From assembly GCF_001654455.1 (NCBI RefSeq), contig NZ_CP015772.1:2294001-2358000 (forward strand): a stretch of DNA of 64,000 bases, given 5' to 3'. Positions 36,002 through 44,859 of this stretch are shown one piece after another. Every line of letters starts with the position of its first letter. Positions within the stretch are counted from its first letter, which is position 1. Origin of the DNA: Niabella ginsenosidivorans. Lineage in GTDB: Bacteria > Bacteroidota > Bacteroidia > Chitinophagales > Chitinophagaceae. The notes under the pieces are model-generated. The model saw only the letters and a list, made by a program, of their open reading frames with translations, was not told the DNA's origin and did not search any database. The position numbers were made by a program, and so were the translations under genes.

Positions 36002-37750
36002 TTATTTATAACCGGGATTCTGCTCCAGTTTTGGGTTGGCATTGATTGCACTTGCAGGAACCGGGAATCTGTTAAGGTACTCTTTTCCTGGCCCATCAGC
36101 AGGGTGATCCCACCATGCTTCGGTAGTGAATTTATTCCAACGCACCAGGTCCGTACGCCTACGGCCCTCGCCAATGAATTCAATCAGCCACTCATCCAAA
36201 AAACGGTACTCATCCAGGTTTCCGGCCGTAGCAGGATTAGGATCATTTCCCCCGGCGAAATAGCGCTTGCGTACTTCATTGATAAGATTAGCAGCCGTTG
36301 GTTTGTCGCCTAAACGCCACTTGCATTCCGCAAGCATGTACTGTATTTCTGTAAAACGTATCACAGGCACTTCAGGATTAAATCGAAGGGCATTGTCCGC
36401 TTCATTGGGAATAGGTGAATGTTTTAAAAGTCGTACACCTGAATTTTCTTCGCCATAGAGTGCCCCTTCTTTTCTTCCATTCGGATAACGTGTTCCGTTC
36501 GGGTCGGGCGCAAGCTGCGCCACCTGATCAACCATAGGAATGATGGTACCTTTGGGATATTCACGACTGCCATCCGCAATACAGGAAACGCCTGTGTGAG
36601 GATTTGTCAGCACTCCTGCTAAAAACATACCTGTATATTGCCCGTTGCCATTATAAACATAGTTTTTCTTACGCAGATCTGTTGCTTCAAATTTATCATA
36701 AGGGCTTCCTAATTTGAAAGGGCCGCCTAGGTTGCCGGCTACTTTAAGATAATGCTTACCATTAATATCTTGTGAAGGAAGCAAACAGAGCCCGTTCCAT
36801 GACATAGCACCAGGGTTATCCAGGTACATCCAGGTATTGTAATGGGTAGAGTACTGAGGTGTTCCACCGCCCACTTCGCGTTTGCTGTTTTCACTGGGTA
36901 CTACCCACATCAATTCAGGAGAAGTGGCATTAGAAAAGCCAAATATTTCCTGATAAGAACCAGCCAATGCATAAGGCCCGTACTCGCCATTTTTAATTTT
37001 TGTACAGATCTCAGCACATTTAGTATACATTTCTTCGCCCGTATACGGCCTGGCGTTGAAATATAATTTTGCCAATAAAGCCGCAGCGGTACCCTGGGAA
37101 ACATATCCTTTTTCTGCATCGCCCGATGCTTTTTTAGGCAAAGTGGGCAATGCTTCCAAAAGCAGCCCTTCAATAAACTCAAAGGTTTGTTTATCTGTAG
37201 CTCGTGATTGCAGTTCTGTTTGATTGGATGTATACAAAGGCATACCGCCAAATGCATCAAGCCCGATCATATAGAAATAGGCAACAAGCACTTTTATTTG
37301 ATTGAGCATTGACTCGCGTATTCCTTCAGGAAAACCCAATGCGTCAAAATCAACATTTTTGTCAATGTCTTCCACAGCGCTCCAGGCCTGAGCAATGCTC
37401 TCTGAAATAGCATCCCAAGTGTAATTCCAATAACCGTCAGTAGCTGGGGAAAACTGATGCGTAAAATGGTTGAGATAAAAACCACCATCATACCAGTCGC
37501 CATTACGGTTTGGCATCAGCAACTCATCGCTTGCCAGTGTATTCAATACTGTAAAACGCGCATAAGGAACACCCCCCTGATAAGTGGCCCAGCTTGTAAA
37601 CGGACGGGCAAAACGTTGATAGACTTTATCCTGACTGTCAAAAAAATTAGAAGGTGATACCTGCGAATAATATTCCGGATCAATGCTACAGCCCTGCAAA
37701 ACAGACATGCATATAGTCATTATTATAACTGATTTAAATATCTTTTTCAT
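36002..37750 (-). CDS. SusD/RagB-family glycan-binding lipoprotein (pair 2)
   Basis: The ATG at 37750 (MKKIFKSVII) is chosen; the frame extends two codons upstream only to a TTG. The lipobox VLQGC is followed by SIDPEYYSQVSPSNFF, the SusD mature start. 582 residues is longer than SusD1 (514). C-terminal family blocks are present (RFTEIQYMLAECKWRLG, FIGEGRRRTDLVRWNKF). Residues after 400 are rich in Asn/Gly/Pro loops that may form the binding face. Sequence identity to SusD1 is low by eye, so the two pairs probably bind different parts of the glycan. The start lies close to the susC2 stop. Confidence 0.95.
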   Translation of the reverse strand: MKKIFKSVIIMTICMSVLQGCSIDPEYYSQVSPSNFFDSQDKVYQRFARPFTSWATYQGGVPYARFTVLNTLASDELLMPNRNGDWYDGGFYLNHFTHQFSPATDGYWNYTWDAISESIAQAWSAVEDIDKNVDFDALGFPEGIRESMLNQIKVLVAYFYMIGLDAFGGMPLYTSNQTELQSRATDKQTFEFIEGLLLEALPTLPKKASGDAEKGYVSQGTAAALLAKLYFNARPYTGEEMYTKCAEICTKIKNGEYGPYALAGSYQEIFGFSNATSPELMWVVPSENSKREVGGGTPQYSTHYNTWMYLDNPGAMSWNGLCLLPSQDINGKHYLKVAGNLGGPFKLGSPYDKFEATDLRKKNYVYNGNGQYTGMFLAGVLTNPHTGVSCIADGSREYPKGTIIPMVDQVAQLAPDPNGTRYPNGRKEGALYGEENSGVRLLKHSPIPNEADNALRFNPEVPVIRFTEIQYMLAECKWRLGDKPTAANLINEVRKRYFAGGNDPNPATAGNLDEYRFLDEWLIEFIGEGRRRTDLVRWNKFTTEAWWDHPADGPGKEYLNRFPVPASAINANPKLEQNPGYK

Positions 37751-37768
37751 AATCAAAAATTCAATTGT

Positions 37769-40711
37769 TTAAAAAGTCAATTGCATGCCCAGAGTAAATG
37801 TGCGTGTTTGAGGATAAACCGAGGCCCATTCTACGCCGCCTTCCCAACCGGTAATATCAACCTCAGGGTTCAGACCTTTATATTTTGTAATGCGGAACAC
37901 GTTATTACCTGTTAGGTAAAATCTTGCGGACTCCATAATTTTTAAAAGCTTTTTCGTATTCAGCTTATAGCCCAGGGTAAAATTCTGAAGTTTTAGGAAG
38001 GTACCGTCCTGAAGGAAGTAATCACTTTCAAGCACCTGCCCCTGTATCGCCCCGTTTTTTGTATACGCATCAAGCAACTGGTTGCGCAAGCCACCAGGCA
38101 AACCGGCCTGCATGCCCATTTCATGCTCAATGGCATTGTATATGTCGTATTTAATCCAGCTGGTAAAGGTTAAGCCCAGTGAGAAGTTTTTATATTGCAG
38201 ATCATGCGTCCAACCTATGATTGCCTTAGGAATATAATTACCAATATAGCGTTTATCTTCAAGATTTTTGCCGTCAACTTCGGGTACAATCTTATTACCA
38301 TCCTTATCCAGCGCTATAAAACGCCCTTCGTTATCTACACCCGCGTATTGATACAACCAGAACGATCCTACCCGTGCATTTTCTTCAATACGGTGAAGAT
38401 CACCTGCACGGCCTACATAAGCACCTGTATAATAGGTTTGATTCCCCCATAAGGAACCGATCTTGGTAACATTATGGCTAACATTTGCTTTCATCGTATA
38501 GTCCCAGTTGCCGGCAGATACAACGTTCCCGCCAATTTCAAACTCCCATCCATTGTTTTTTAACGTACCTATATTTTTATACATCTGTGCCTGAACATAA
38601 GGAGGTTGTGGTACATCCACATTGTATATCAAACCCACTACGTTACGCGTGTACAAATCCAGTTTACCAAACAGGCGGCTATTAAACAGCACGAAATCTA
38701 TCCCAAGGTTCCACTCATGTTTTTCTTCCCATCCCAAATCCGGGTTGATGTTTTGGGTAATGCCATAGGAATAGGCCCAATTGCCATTTGGCAAAGGATA
38801 ATATGAATCAGCCCCATACATTGTTGCTGCGTAATCGGCAGAGAAGCCTTCATTGCCCGTTACACCATAAGAAGCACGGATCTTCAGGTCATTAATCGCA
38901 GCAATGTTTTGCATAAAGCTTTCTTGTGAAAGACGCCATGCTCCTGACACCTGCCAGAAATTACCCCAGCGTTTGTTGGCTGCAAATTTTGACGAGCCTT
39001 CGCGACGGAAAGTACCCGAAAGCAAATACCGGTCTTTAAATGAATAGTTGATACGGCCAAAATAAGCCAGCAGCTTTTGTGTGATCTGTTTTGACGATTG
39101 CATTTCAGCCTTGTTGGCAACAGCAGGATTGTTTAGGTTGATACCGGAGCCAATATCCCACATTTTAATACCATCTACAGCAAAGCCATAGTTTTTCATC
39201 CCAAACATTTCTCCGTTAAATTCATAGTAGCTGTAACCCGCAGCCGCGTTAACAGAATGGTCGCCAAGTGTATTGTTATAAGAGAAATAACCATCCGTAT
39301 TCAACCGGTTTTCTTTCTGGAATCTCAGCTCGGCAGTACCTTGCCCGCTAACGTTTTGATATTCCGTTACAGTAGTGGTGGATGGCGCATAATAATGAAA
39401 TTCGCTTTGGCGGTTCTCAAAACCTACGTTATGATGGTACGCCAATCCTTTTATCGGCTTGATGTTGAGCGTAAGTGCCACATCGGGACGGAACCATTTA
39501 TCCAATTGGTTATTGGTGATCAGCTCCGCATCGCGGATGGTATTGGGATCATCCAATCCGTTACGCGGGTTCCATTGCGTAAGGTCATAAGGAGAGCGTG
39601 TAGGATTTACCGCCAACAAAGTGCCAACGCCAGGCGACGACAAATCGCGGTTCGCCTGCCGGTAGGCAACGTGTGTTCCAATTTCCAACCAGCCATCTAT
39701 AAGCTTAAAATCGCCGTTGATGCGTCCGCTGTAGTCAATCCGGTCATCTCCCGAAAGTACTCCCCGGTTGTCTTCATAAGCTGCCGTAGCATAAAGTTTA
39801 GCTGTTGCAGTTCCGCCCTGAATATTCACCACATGGCGTTGCGAAGTAGGGTTCTTGCTCATGCCCTCTTCCCACCAGTCAATATCATATCCATAATTAG
39901 TAGCTCCTGGTTTGTATTTCAAATATTCCTCTGCGTTCATCACGCGGGGTTTTCCAAAATCCTGCTTGAAAATAACTTCGCCTATATATGAAATTTTCAT
40001 TTTTCCTTCCTGCGCTTTTTTAGTAGTGATCACAATAACGCCACCGGTAGCCCGGGTACCATAAATAGCACCTGCCGCAGCATCTTTCAATACGTCGATG
40101 GATTGAATATCTTCCAACGCCACTGAGCGCAGATCGCCACCAGGCATACCATCGATCACTACCAAAGGTTCACGTGATGTATTTACCGAAGCCATACCCC
40201 GTAACTGCAACGCAGTAGCCGAGTTAGGGCTGGCCGTTTCCTGAACCACCAAACTGCTAACCTTACCTTTGAGTGCATTGGCTATTGTAGCACCATTTAC
40301 ACCAGGCACCAGGTCTTTTGCTTTAAGCGAAGTAATGGAGCTCGTCAGGTTTTTCTTTTCTAGTGTACCATAACCCACTACTACCACTTCGTTCAACTGG
40401 GCCACGTCGGGGTTAAGGGCAACATCTACAGTTGAACGCGACCCGACAACTTCCTCATGCGTTTCCAACCCAACGGCCGAAAACACTAATGTACCTCCTT
40501 CAGCGGGTACGGCAAGCTTGTAAGCGCCTTTGGCATCCGTATTTGTGCCGTTATGCATGCCTTTTACAATCACATTTACTCCGGAAACAGGTAAGTTGTC
40601 TTTTGTTGTCGTTACTGTTCCGGTAATCGTTCGCTCCTGTGCCCATGCCCTTCCTTCAAGGAGAAGAATAAACAACAGCATGAACCCATTCATTAAGCAA
40701 ATCCTCTTCAT
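37769..40711 (-). CDS. SusC/RagA-family TonB-dependent transporter (pair 2)
   Basis: 980 residues with a signal peptide (ending GRAWAQ), carboxypeptidase-regulatory-like domain (about 28-108, TGTVTTTKDNLPVSGVNV), the motif NEVVVVGYGT (about 109-118), plug (120-235, GTRATGGVIVITT) and outer-membrane barrel ending TFTLGMQLTF. It is about 70 residues shorter than SusC1. It is the first gene of the PUL, transcribed from the predicted promoter at 40907-40974, and is separated from susC1 by a strong terminator. Together with SusD2 it should form an import complex. Confidence 0.95.
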   Translation of the reverse strand: MKRICLMNGFMLLFILLLEGRAWAQERTITGTVTTTKDNLPVSGVNVIVKGMHNGTNTDAKGAYKLAVPAEGGTLVFSAVGLETHEEVVGSRSTVDVALNPDVAQLNEVVVVGYGTLEKKNLTSSITSLKAKDLVPGVNGATIANALKGKVSSLVVQETASPNSATALQLRGMASVNTSREPLVVIDGMPGGDLRSVALEDIQSIDVLKDAAAGAIYGTRATGGVIVITTKKAQEGKMKISYIGEVIFKQDFGKPRVMNAEEYLKYKPGATNYGYDIDWWEEGMSKNPTSQRHVVNIQGGTATAKLYATAAYEDNRGVLSGDDRIDYSGRINGDFKLIDGWLEIGTHVAYRQANRDLSSPGVGTLLAVNPTRSPYDLTQWNPRNGLDDPNTIRDAELITNNQLDKWFRPDVALTLNIKPIKGLAYHHNVGFENRQSEFHYYAPSTTTVTEYQNVSGQGTAELRFQKENRLNTDGYFSYNNTLGDHSVNAAAGYSYYEFNGEMFGMKNYGFAVDGIKMWDIGSGINLNNPAVANKAEMQSSKQITQKLLAYFGRINYSFKDRYLLSGTFRREGSSKFAANKRWGNFWQVSGAWRLSQESFMQNIAAINDLKIRASYGVTGNEGFSADYAATMYGADSYYPLPNGNWAYSYGITQNINPDLGWEEKHEWNLGIDFVLFNSRLFGKLDLYTRNVVGLIYNVDVPQPPYVQAQMYKNIGTLKNNGWEFEIGGNVVSAGNWDYTMKANVSHNVTKIGSLWGNQTYYTGAYVGRAGDLHRIEENARVGSFWLYQYAGVDNEGRFIALDKDGNKIVPEVDGKNLEDKRYIGNYIPKAIIGWTHDLQYKNFSLGLTFTSWIKYDIYNAIEHEMGMQAGLPGGLRNQLLDAYTKNGAIQGQVLESDYFLQDGTFLKLQNFTLGYKLNTKKLLKIMESARFYLTGNNVFRITKYKGLNPEVDITGWEGGVEWASVYPQTRTFTLGMQLTF

Positions 40712-40906
40712 ACTTTAAATTGGTTTGGTTTGGTAAATTGAAGTTTCCTCATTTTTTAAGCGGTATTTGTGTTTATTCAGCAATCGTGGTTTAAGTTATG
40801 GCGTAAGCTTAAACTGAATAAAAACTCCTGTATGGCTTAACTAATAAAAGAAATTGCTGCTGAAAGTAAATAACGGAAGTCGCTAACCTTTGGCAGCAAT
40901 GCAGTG

Positions 40907-40974
40907 TAAAAGTAATTGGATCACGTCCCCTAAACTTCCTCAAAAAAGGCAAAAAAATATGCTTTTATAACATA
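40907..40974 (-). promoter_or_regulatory. Predicted promoter P2 of susC2 with shared operator element
   Basis: On the minus strand the block 40932-40974 opens with the 16-mer TATGTTATAAAAGCAT (identical to the copy at 35746-35761), continues through a T-rich tract and ends in GTTT. TACTTTTA (40907-40914) follows after 17 bases and matches TAnnTTTG at 7 of 8 positions. Predicted transcription would start near 40900, leaving a leader of about 190 bases before susC2. Confidence 0.6.
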
Positions 40975-40996
40975 CGGCGTTCCTGTTTTACAACGA

Positions 40997-41043
40997 ATCG
41001 GTATCAAAAATCATTTCTCGTCACAGTCAGTTCGAACACTGAC
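40997..41043. promoter_or_regulatory. Upstream 14-mer and palindrome before promoter P2
   Basis: ATCGGTATCAAAAA at 40997-41010 is repeated, inverted, in the susC1 leader (35260-35273). It is followed by the palindrome GTCAGT-TCGAAC-ACTGAC (41026-41043), which could be a protein site or a small hairpin. Both lie upstream of the shared element, between it and the terminator of the sugar operon. The rest of the gap 40712-41251 holds the susC2 leader and nothing else I can name. Confidence 0.3.
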
Positions 41044-41141
41044 CGTGGTGTGGGCCGAACAAACCACTTGTGATTGCGAACATCTAATAAAATTGATCGT
41101 CAATTACAATGGCCATTTCATTATTCGGATATTCTCATTAA

Positions 41142-41176
41142 AAAACCCTTTACAATGCTTAATAGTAAAGGGTTTT
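41142..41176 (-). terminator. Rho-independent terminator after the sugar operon
   Basis: AAAACCCTTTAC (41142-41153) pairs perfectly with GTAAAGGGTTTT (41165-41176), an 11-base loop between them; the minus strand continues into AAT after TTTT. It lies about 75 bases after the cyclase stop and ends the six-gene operon before the PUL promoter. Confidence 0.75.
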
Positions 41177-41251
41177 GTAGAAAAAACGTTGCTTCTATTG
41201 CAATAACTGCTCTCTGTTAAGACAATTTGTGCTCGCTTCTTTCTTGTTTTT

Positions 41252-41884
41252 TTATTCATCAACCATTGCCACAGCGCGAATTGGTGAGCCGTCTCTCCCT
41301 TTAAAGTTCAACGGAAACCCAATGAAAGTAAACTGATCCGGAAGTTGATCAAGATTTGCTAATGACTCAACAATCACAATCTCATTAGGCAATAAAATGT
41401 CGTGATGGATCTCATACCAGTCTTTACTGGGTGTGGGCGTATCCATACCTAAAAAACGGATGCCACATTCGGCCAGATATTTCCCCGCCTCCTGGGTAAG
41501 CGAAGGAAAATCGGAATAAAAATTTTCTTTTCCGAATTGCCGATACCAGCCTGTTTCATAAATGATCCTTGCACCTCTCTGTAAAACAGACCGGTAAGGT
41601 ATAAAATCATCGGGGGTAATTTCTTCATTTGCCTGTTTCGGTATCCGGATGAGATGTGTTGTACCATAAAACCAATCCAGTGGCATCTGATCAAGTGTTT
41701 TGCCTTCGTCCAAAAAATGATACATAGCATCTACGTGTGTTCCCTGATGGCTTCCCATACTGACCTGCGTAATATTATATTTAAGCGTTTTGGTAGTACC
41801 ATGCGGTATAATACTCAGCTTGGGGTCCCAGGGAAAAGTTTGCTGTCCGTGCTCTAATGGATGGGAAAGATCTATCAATTTCAT
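41252..41884 (-). CDS. Cyclase / kynurenine-formamidase-like metal hydrolase
   Basis: 210 residues, no signal peptide, so cytoplasmic. MKLIDLSHPLEHGQQTFPWDP at the start and HQGTHVDAMYHF (about 45-57) give the metal-binding His/Asp pattern of the putative-cyclase family (PF04199), which includes kynurenine formamidase and isatin hydrolase and opens amide or lactone-like bonds. Residues near 145-150 (LGMDTPTPS) are also typical. It is the last gene of an operon of dehydrogenases and a transporter. A lactonase step in oxidative sugar breakdown would fit this setting, but that is inference. Nothing points to tryptophan degradation nearby. Confidence 0.75.
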   Translation of the reverse strand: MKLIDLSHPLEHGQQTFPWDPKLSIIPHGTTKTLKYNITQVSMGSHQGTHVDAMYHFLDEGKTLDQMPLDWFYGTTHLIRIPKQANEEITPDDFIPYRSVLQRGARIIYETGWYRQFGKENFYSDFPSLTQEAGKYLAECGIRFLGMDTPTPSKDWYEIHHDILLPNEIVIVESLANLDQLPDQFTFIGFPLNFKGRDGSPIRAVAMVDE

Positions 41885-41934
41885 ATTGGATTCGTTTTAT
41901 AGTTTATGATATTACCAACGACAGCGTTGACGCC

Positions 41935-42795
41935 TTATTTATTTGTATGTGTTAATTGATATTTTTTTGGGGTAAGCCCTGTAATTTTTTTAAACTGTTC
42001 ATTAAAATTGGACAGATTTTGAAACCCGCTCTCATAACACACTTCGGTAACGGCCCTGTCTTCCTGCATCAGCAGTTTACACGCATATCCTACCTTAAGT
42101 TCAATTATGAATTGCCGGAAGGGTTTGCGCATACGGCTTTTAAAATACCTACTGAAGGCTGAAGGCGACATGTGAGCTACTTCTGCAACCTCAACAAGGT
42201 TAATGTCCTTATGAAAATTATTCATAATATATTCATAAATCTTTCTTAACCGTTCTGAACCGGGGTCTTCAATTGATTTAACAAACACTTCACTTGATAG
42301 TTCTACAAGATCCTCAGAAGTGGAAAGGATATCCAGTAACGACAACAGCAACCTGATCTTTTCAATACCCTTTGTTTTTTCCATAGCCAGCAGTAATTCG
42401 GTCAGCACCACTTTTGTTTTTCCTGTGATCCTGATCCCCCTGTGTGAACGCTCCAGCAATGCGAGAACATTTTTCATTTCGGGCGATTCAAAAAACCGGT
42501 GCCCCCACATATCCTCCAAAAAATGCAGTACTAGCGCTTCTGCCTTTTTATAATTTTTTATACCCTCATTACGCCAGGTATGGGGAAGGTTCTTTCCAAT
42601 AAATATCAGATCTCCGGCGGCAAAAGAATCAATATGATCTCCTACCATACGGGTACCATTGCTTTCCAGGATTAATGTAAGCTCGTATTCGTCGTGAAAA
42701 TGCCAGATTGCCGGGAACCGGTCCTCATGCACGTATCTGTTAACCGCAAAAGATTCAGAATCGGTCTTCTGGACTTTCATTAATTTAGGAATCAT
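41935..42795 (-). CDS. AraC-family transcriptional regulator with cupin sensor domain
   Basis: 286 residues. The N-terminal half (about 15-100, FPAIWHFHDEYELTLILES, GDLIFIGKNLPHTW) is a cupin ligand-binding fold as in RhaS/RhaR-type regulators. The C-terminal 100 residues hold two helix-turn-helix motifs (VAEVAHMSPSAFSRYFK and VCYESGFQNLSNFNEQFK) and end with LTPKKYQ. Such proteins sense a sugar and activate promoters from sites next to the -35/-33 box. It is the only DNA-binding regulator in the PUL and operon region, so it is the best candidate to bind the element shared by three promoters. A weak half-site-like sequence sits at 42805-42817, just upstream of its own start. Confidence 0.9.
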   Translation of the reverse strand: MIPKLMKVQKTDSESFAVNRYVHEDRFPAIWHFHDEYELTLILESNGTRMVGDHIDSFAAGDLIFIGKNLPHTWRNEGIKNYKKAEALVLHFLEDMWGHRFFESPEMKNVLALLERSHRGIRITGKTKVVLTELLLAMEKTKGIEKIRLLLSLLDILSTSEDLVELSSEVFVKSIEDPGSERLRKIYEYIMNNFHKDINLVEVAEVAHMSPSAFSRYFKSRMRKPFRQFIIELKVGYACKLLMQEDRAVTEVCYESGFQNLSNFNEQFKKITGLTPKKYQLTHTNK

Positions 42796-42865
42796 AAATA
42801 ACCAATGGTTTTATGACCTAAACATAATATAAAATCCGGCAAAACGCTATAAATACATTATTTTT

Positions 42866-43861
42866 TTAGCTTTTAGCGTAAATAATGAGTAATACGCCAA
42901 TAATGTAGCAACAAAACATGCTGTACAATAGCCAGGACGTACCCGGCGGAGCATTCCGAAACTCTTTCCATACAAAAACACCCCAGATTGCTGCCACCAT
43001 GGCATTTCCCTGCCCCAACCCAAAAGAGATGGCAAAGCCCGCATTTCCTGCTGAAAGGATGCTGAATGTAAGGCCCAGCCCCCAAACGGCACCTGCAAGA
43101 ACACCCATAAGATGCCTGAAAACGGAACCGGCGAGGTAGTCTTTAAACCCCAACGGCTTTCCCTGAAAAGGTTTTTTCATGAGTAGGGTATTCAACAGCA
43201 GGTTGCTTATGAGCACACCAAAAGCAAAACAACAAGTTGCCGAATAAGGCCCCAGCCTGCCCGACTCTGGCACTTTAAAATTAGGGTACATGGCGGCGGC
43301 AACAAACCGGTAAAAACATCCAAAAAGTATCCCTGCCAATAAAGAAAGAATAATTCCCTTGCCGGAAAATTTATGATTTCCAGAAACCCTGCGGTGTGAA
43401 ACAGAAGATAACAAAATTGCGGCGGCAATAAATATTACCCCGCCAAACAGGTAAACCGGCTTTCCTGCAGGTAAGGCAATATAATTAACAACAACACCCA
43501 GAATCAACCCGGTACCGGCTCCAATTGAAAATGCAACCGCCATACCTGCAATAGCAATGGCTGCTACAAACAGAATATTGGCCGCGTTAAAAATAACCCC
43601 TCCTATAGCAGCCGATATGAGATTGTTTAAATCCGCCTGACGCAGATCCTCCATAAAACTGCTTCCATAATTGCCAAACGACCCTAAAGTAAAAGCAAGA
43701 AGTAAGGTTACCGCCACAATACCCAATACATAATCCCAATAAAACAGTTCAAACCGCCATGAAGCGCCCGCCATCTTTTGCAATACCGGCCAGGAACCCC
43801 AGCAGATCATTGTAATAAATAGCAATATTATGGCAATGGAATACGTTTCTGCAACAAACAT
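42866..43861 (-). CDS. DMT/ureide-permease-type (GRP-like) transporter
   Basis: 331 residues with about ten hydrophobic helices and no cleaved signal; an inner-membrane protein. The opening ICWGSWPVLQK and FELFYWDYVLGI are typical of the ureide-permease/GRP sugar branch of the drug/metabolite transporter superfamily, as are AISFGLGQGNAM and IWGVFVWKEF near the C-terminus. In Bacteroidota such permeases are often labelled multidrug DMT, but operon context indicates uptake of a sugar or sugar acid. It is encoded between the 2-hydroxyacid dehydrogenase and the AraC regulator. Confidence 0.8.
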   Translation of the reverse strand: MFVAETYSIAIILLFITMICWGSWPVLQKMAGASWRFELFYWDYVLGIVAVTLLLAFTLGSFGNYGSSFMEDLRQADLNNLISAAIGGVIFNAANILFVAAIAIAGMAVAFSIGAGTGLILGVVVNYIALPAGKPVYLFGGVIFIAAAILLSSVSHRRVSGNHKFSGKGIILSLLAGILFGCFYRFVAAAMYPNFKVPESGRLGPYSATCCFAFGVLISNLLLNTLLMKKPFQGKPLGFKDYLAGSVFRHLMGVLAGAVWGLGLTFSILSAGNAGFAISFGLGQGNAMVAAIWGVFVWKEFRNAPPGTSWLLYSMFCCYIIGVLLIIYAKS

Positions 43862-43897
43862 AGTTTTTAGTTTTTTAACCGGTCTTCAGTTCCTGTT

Positions 43898-44851
43898 TTA
43901 TATCACCCTGTTTTTAAGCGGTTCTGACTGCAGCCCCCGGAGCACTTCCGCAGCCGCCATTTGTTGCAAAGCCGGCACGCTGCGCTCACTATACCAGGCT
44001 GTGTGCGATGTAAGCACTGCATGCTCCACGCCCCATAAAGGATGTGTTTCCGGTAACGGCTCATTTTCAAACACATCCAGCCCTGCCACTACCCGCCGTT
44101 TTGAAAGTGCCGCAGCCAATGCTTCCGTATCAATAAGTCCGCCCCTAGAAGTATTGATAATAATTGCGCCCTGCTTCATTTGCTCAATGGTTGCCGCGTT
44201 TATTATATGCTGCGTTTCAGCCGTAAGCGGAAGGTGTAATGAAATAATATCGGCTCCGGATATCAGCTCCTCAAAACTCAAAGCTGCAACCCCGGCTTCC
44301 TTTAACTGAAAGGGGTTGATCTTTGGATCATAGGCTCCTACTTTAAAACCCAAAGACTTTGCGCTTTTAAGAACTTCCCTGGCAATGCGGCCAAAACCGA
44401 TAGTACCAAACAGCATATCCCGAAAAGCCGGCATTCTGTAAGGAGGCACGATCTTCCACTCGCCTTTTTTGAGCCGGTTATTGATCTCGCCCAATTGACG
44501 CGAAAGCGAAAGTGCAAGAGCGAGTGTATGATCGGCTACTTCATTTATACAATAATCCGGCACATTACAGACCGGTATTGATTTTTGCTTGGCTGCATTT
44601 AAATCCACATTATCCACCCCAATACCGTATCGCACTATAATCTTACATTTATTAAGGTGTGCAATCAGGCGGGCACTTATAGGCGCCCACTGAACCAGTA
44701 AGGCATCAGCATCTGTGCAAGCTTCAATCAATTCATCTTCCGTGCTGGTTTCCAGTGCTACTAAATCATAGCCATGCTCCCGGAACATTTTTAACTCCTG
44801 TTCAAGATCTTTAAATCCATAATCGGTTATTACAATCTTTCCTTTGCTCAT
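43898..44851 (-). CDS. D-isomer-specific 2-hydroxyacid dehydrogenase family protein
   Basis: 317 residues, cytoplasmic. The N-terminal catalytic lobe ends in VRYGIGVDNVD. The NAD-binding lobe has GFGRIAREVLKSAKSLGFK, a GxGxx(G/A) dinucleotide motif. Active-site residues are visible: Arg in NTSRGGLID, Glu in VFENEPLP and His in LTSHTAWYSE. It resembles the CtBP/phosphoglycerate-dehydrogenase-like branch. It should interconvert a 2-keto acid and a D-2-hydroxy acid with NAD(H). It starts 8 bases after the zinc dehydrogenase stop, so the genes are co-translated. The likely substrate is an intermediate of oxidative sugar breakdown. Confidence 0.88.
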   Translation of the reverse strand: MSKGKIVITDYGFKDLEQELKMFREHGYDLVALETSTEDELIEACTDADALLVQWAPISARLIAHLNKCKIIVRYGIGVDNVDLNAAKQKSIPVCNVPDYCINEVADHTLALALSLSRQLGEINNRLKKGEWKIVPPYRMPAFRDMLFGTIGFGRIAREVLKSAKSLGFKVGAYDPKINPFQLKEAGVAALSFEELISGADIISLHLPLTAETQHIINAATIEQMKQGAIIINTSRGGLIDTEALAAALSKRRVVAGLDVFENEPLPETHPLWGVEHAVLTSHTAWYSERSVPALQQMAAAEVLRGLQSEPLKNRVI

Positions 44852-44859
44852 TTGAACTG

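Noticed and set aside
39257-39991. Long open frame of 244 codons on the plus strand
   Set aside because: It is fully antisense to susC2, whose domain structure is unmistakable; the translation has no motif and no plausible start context.
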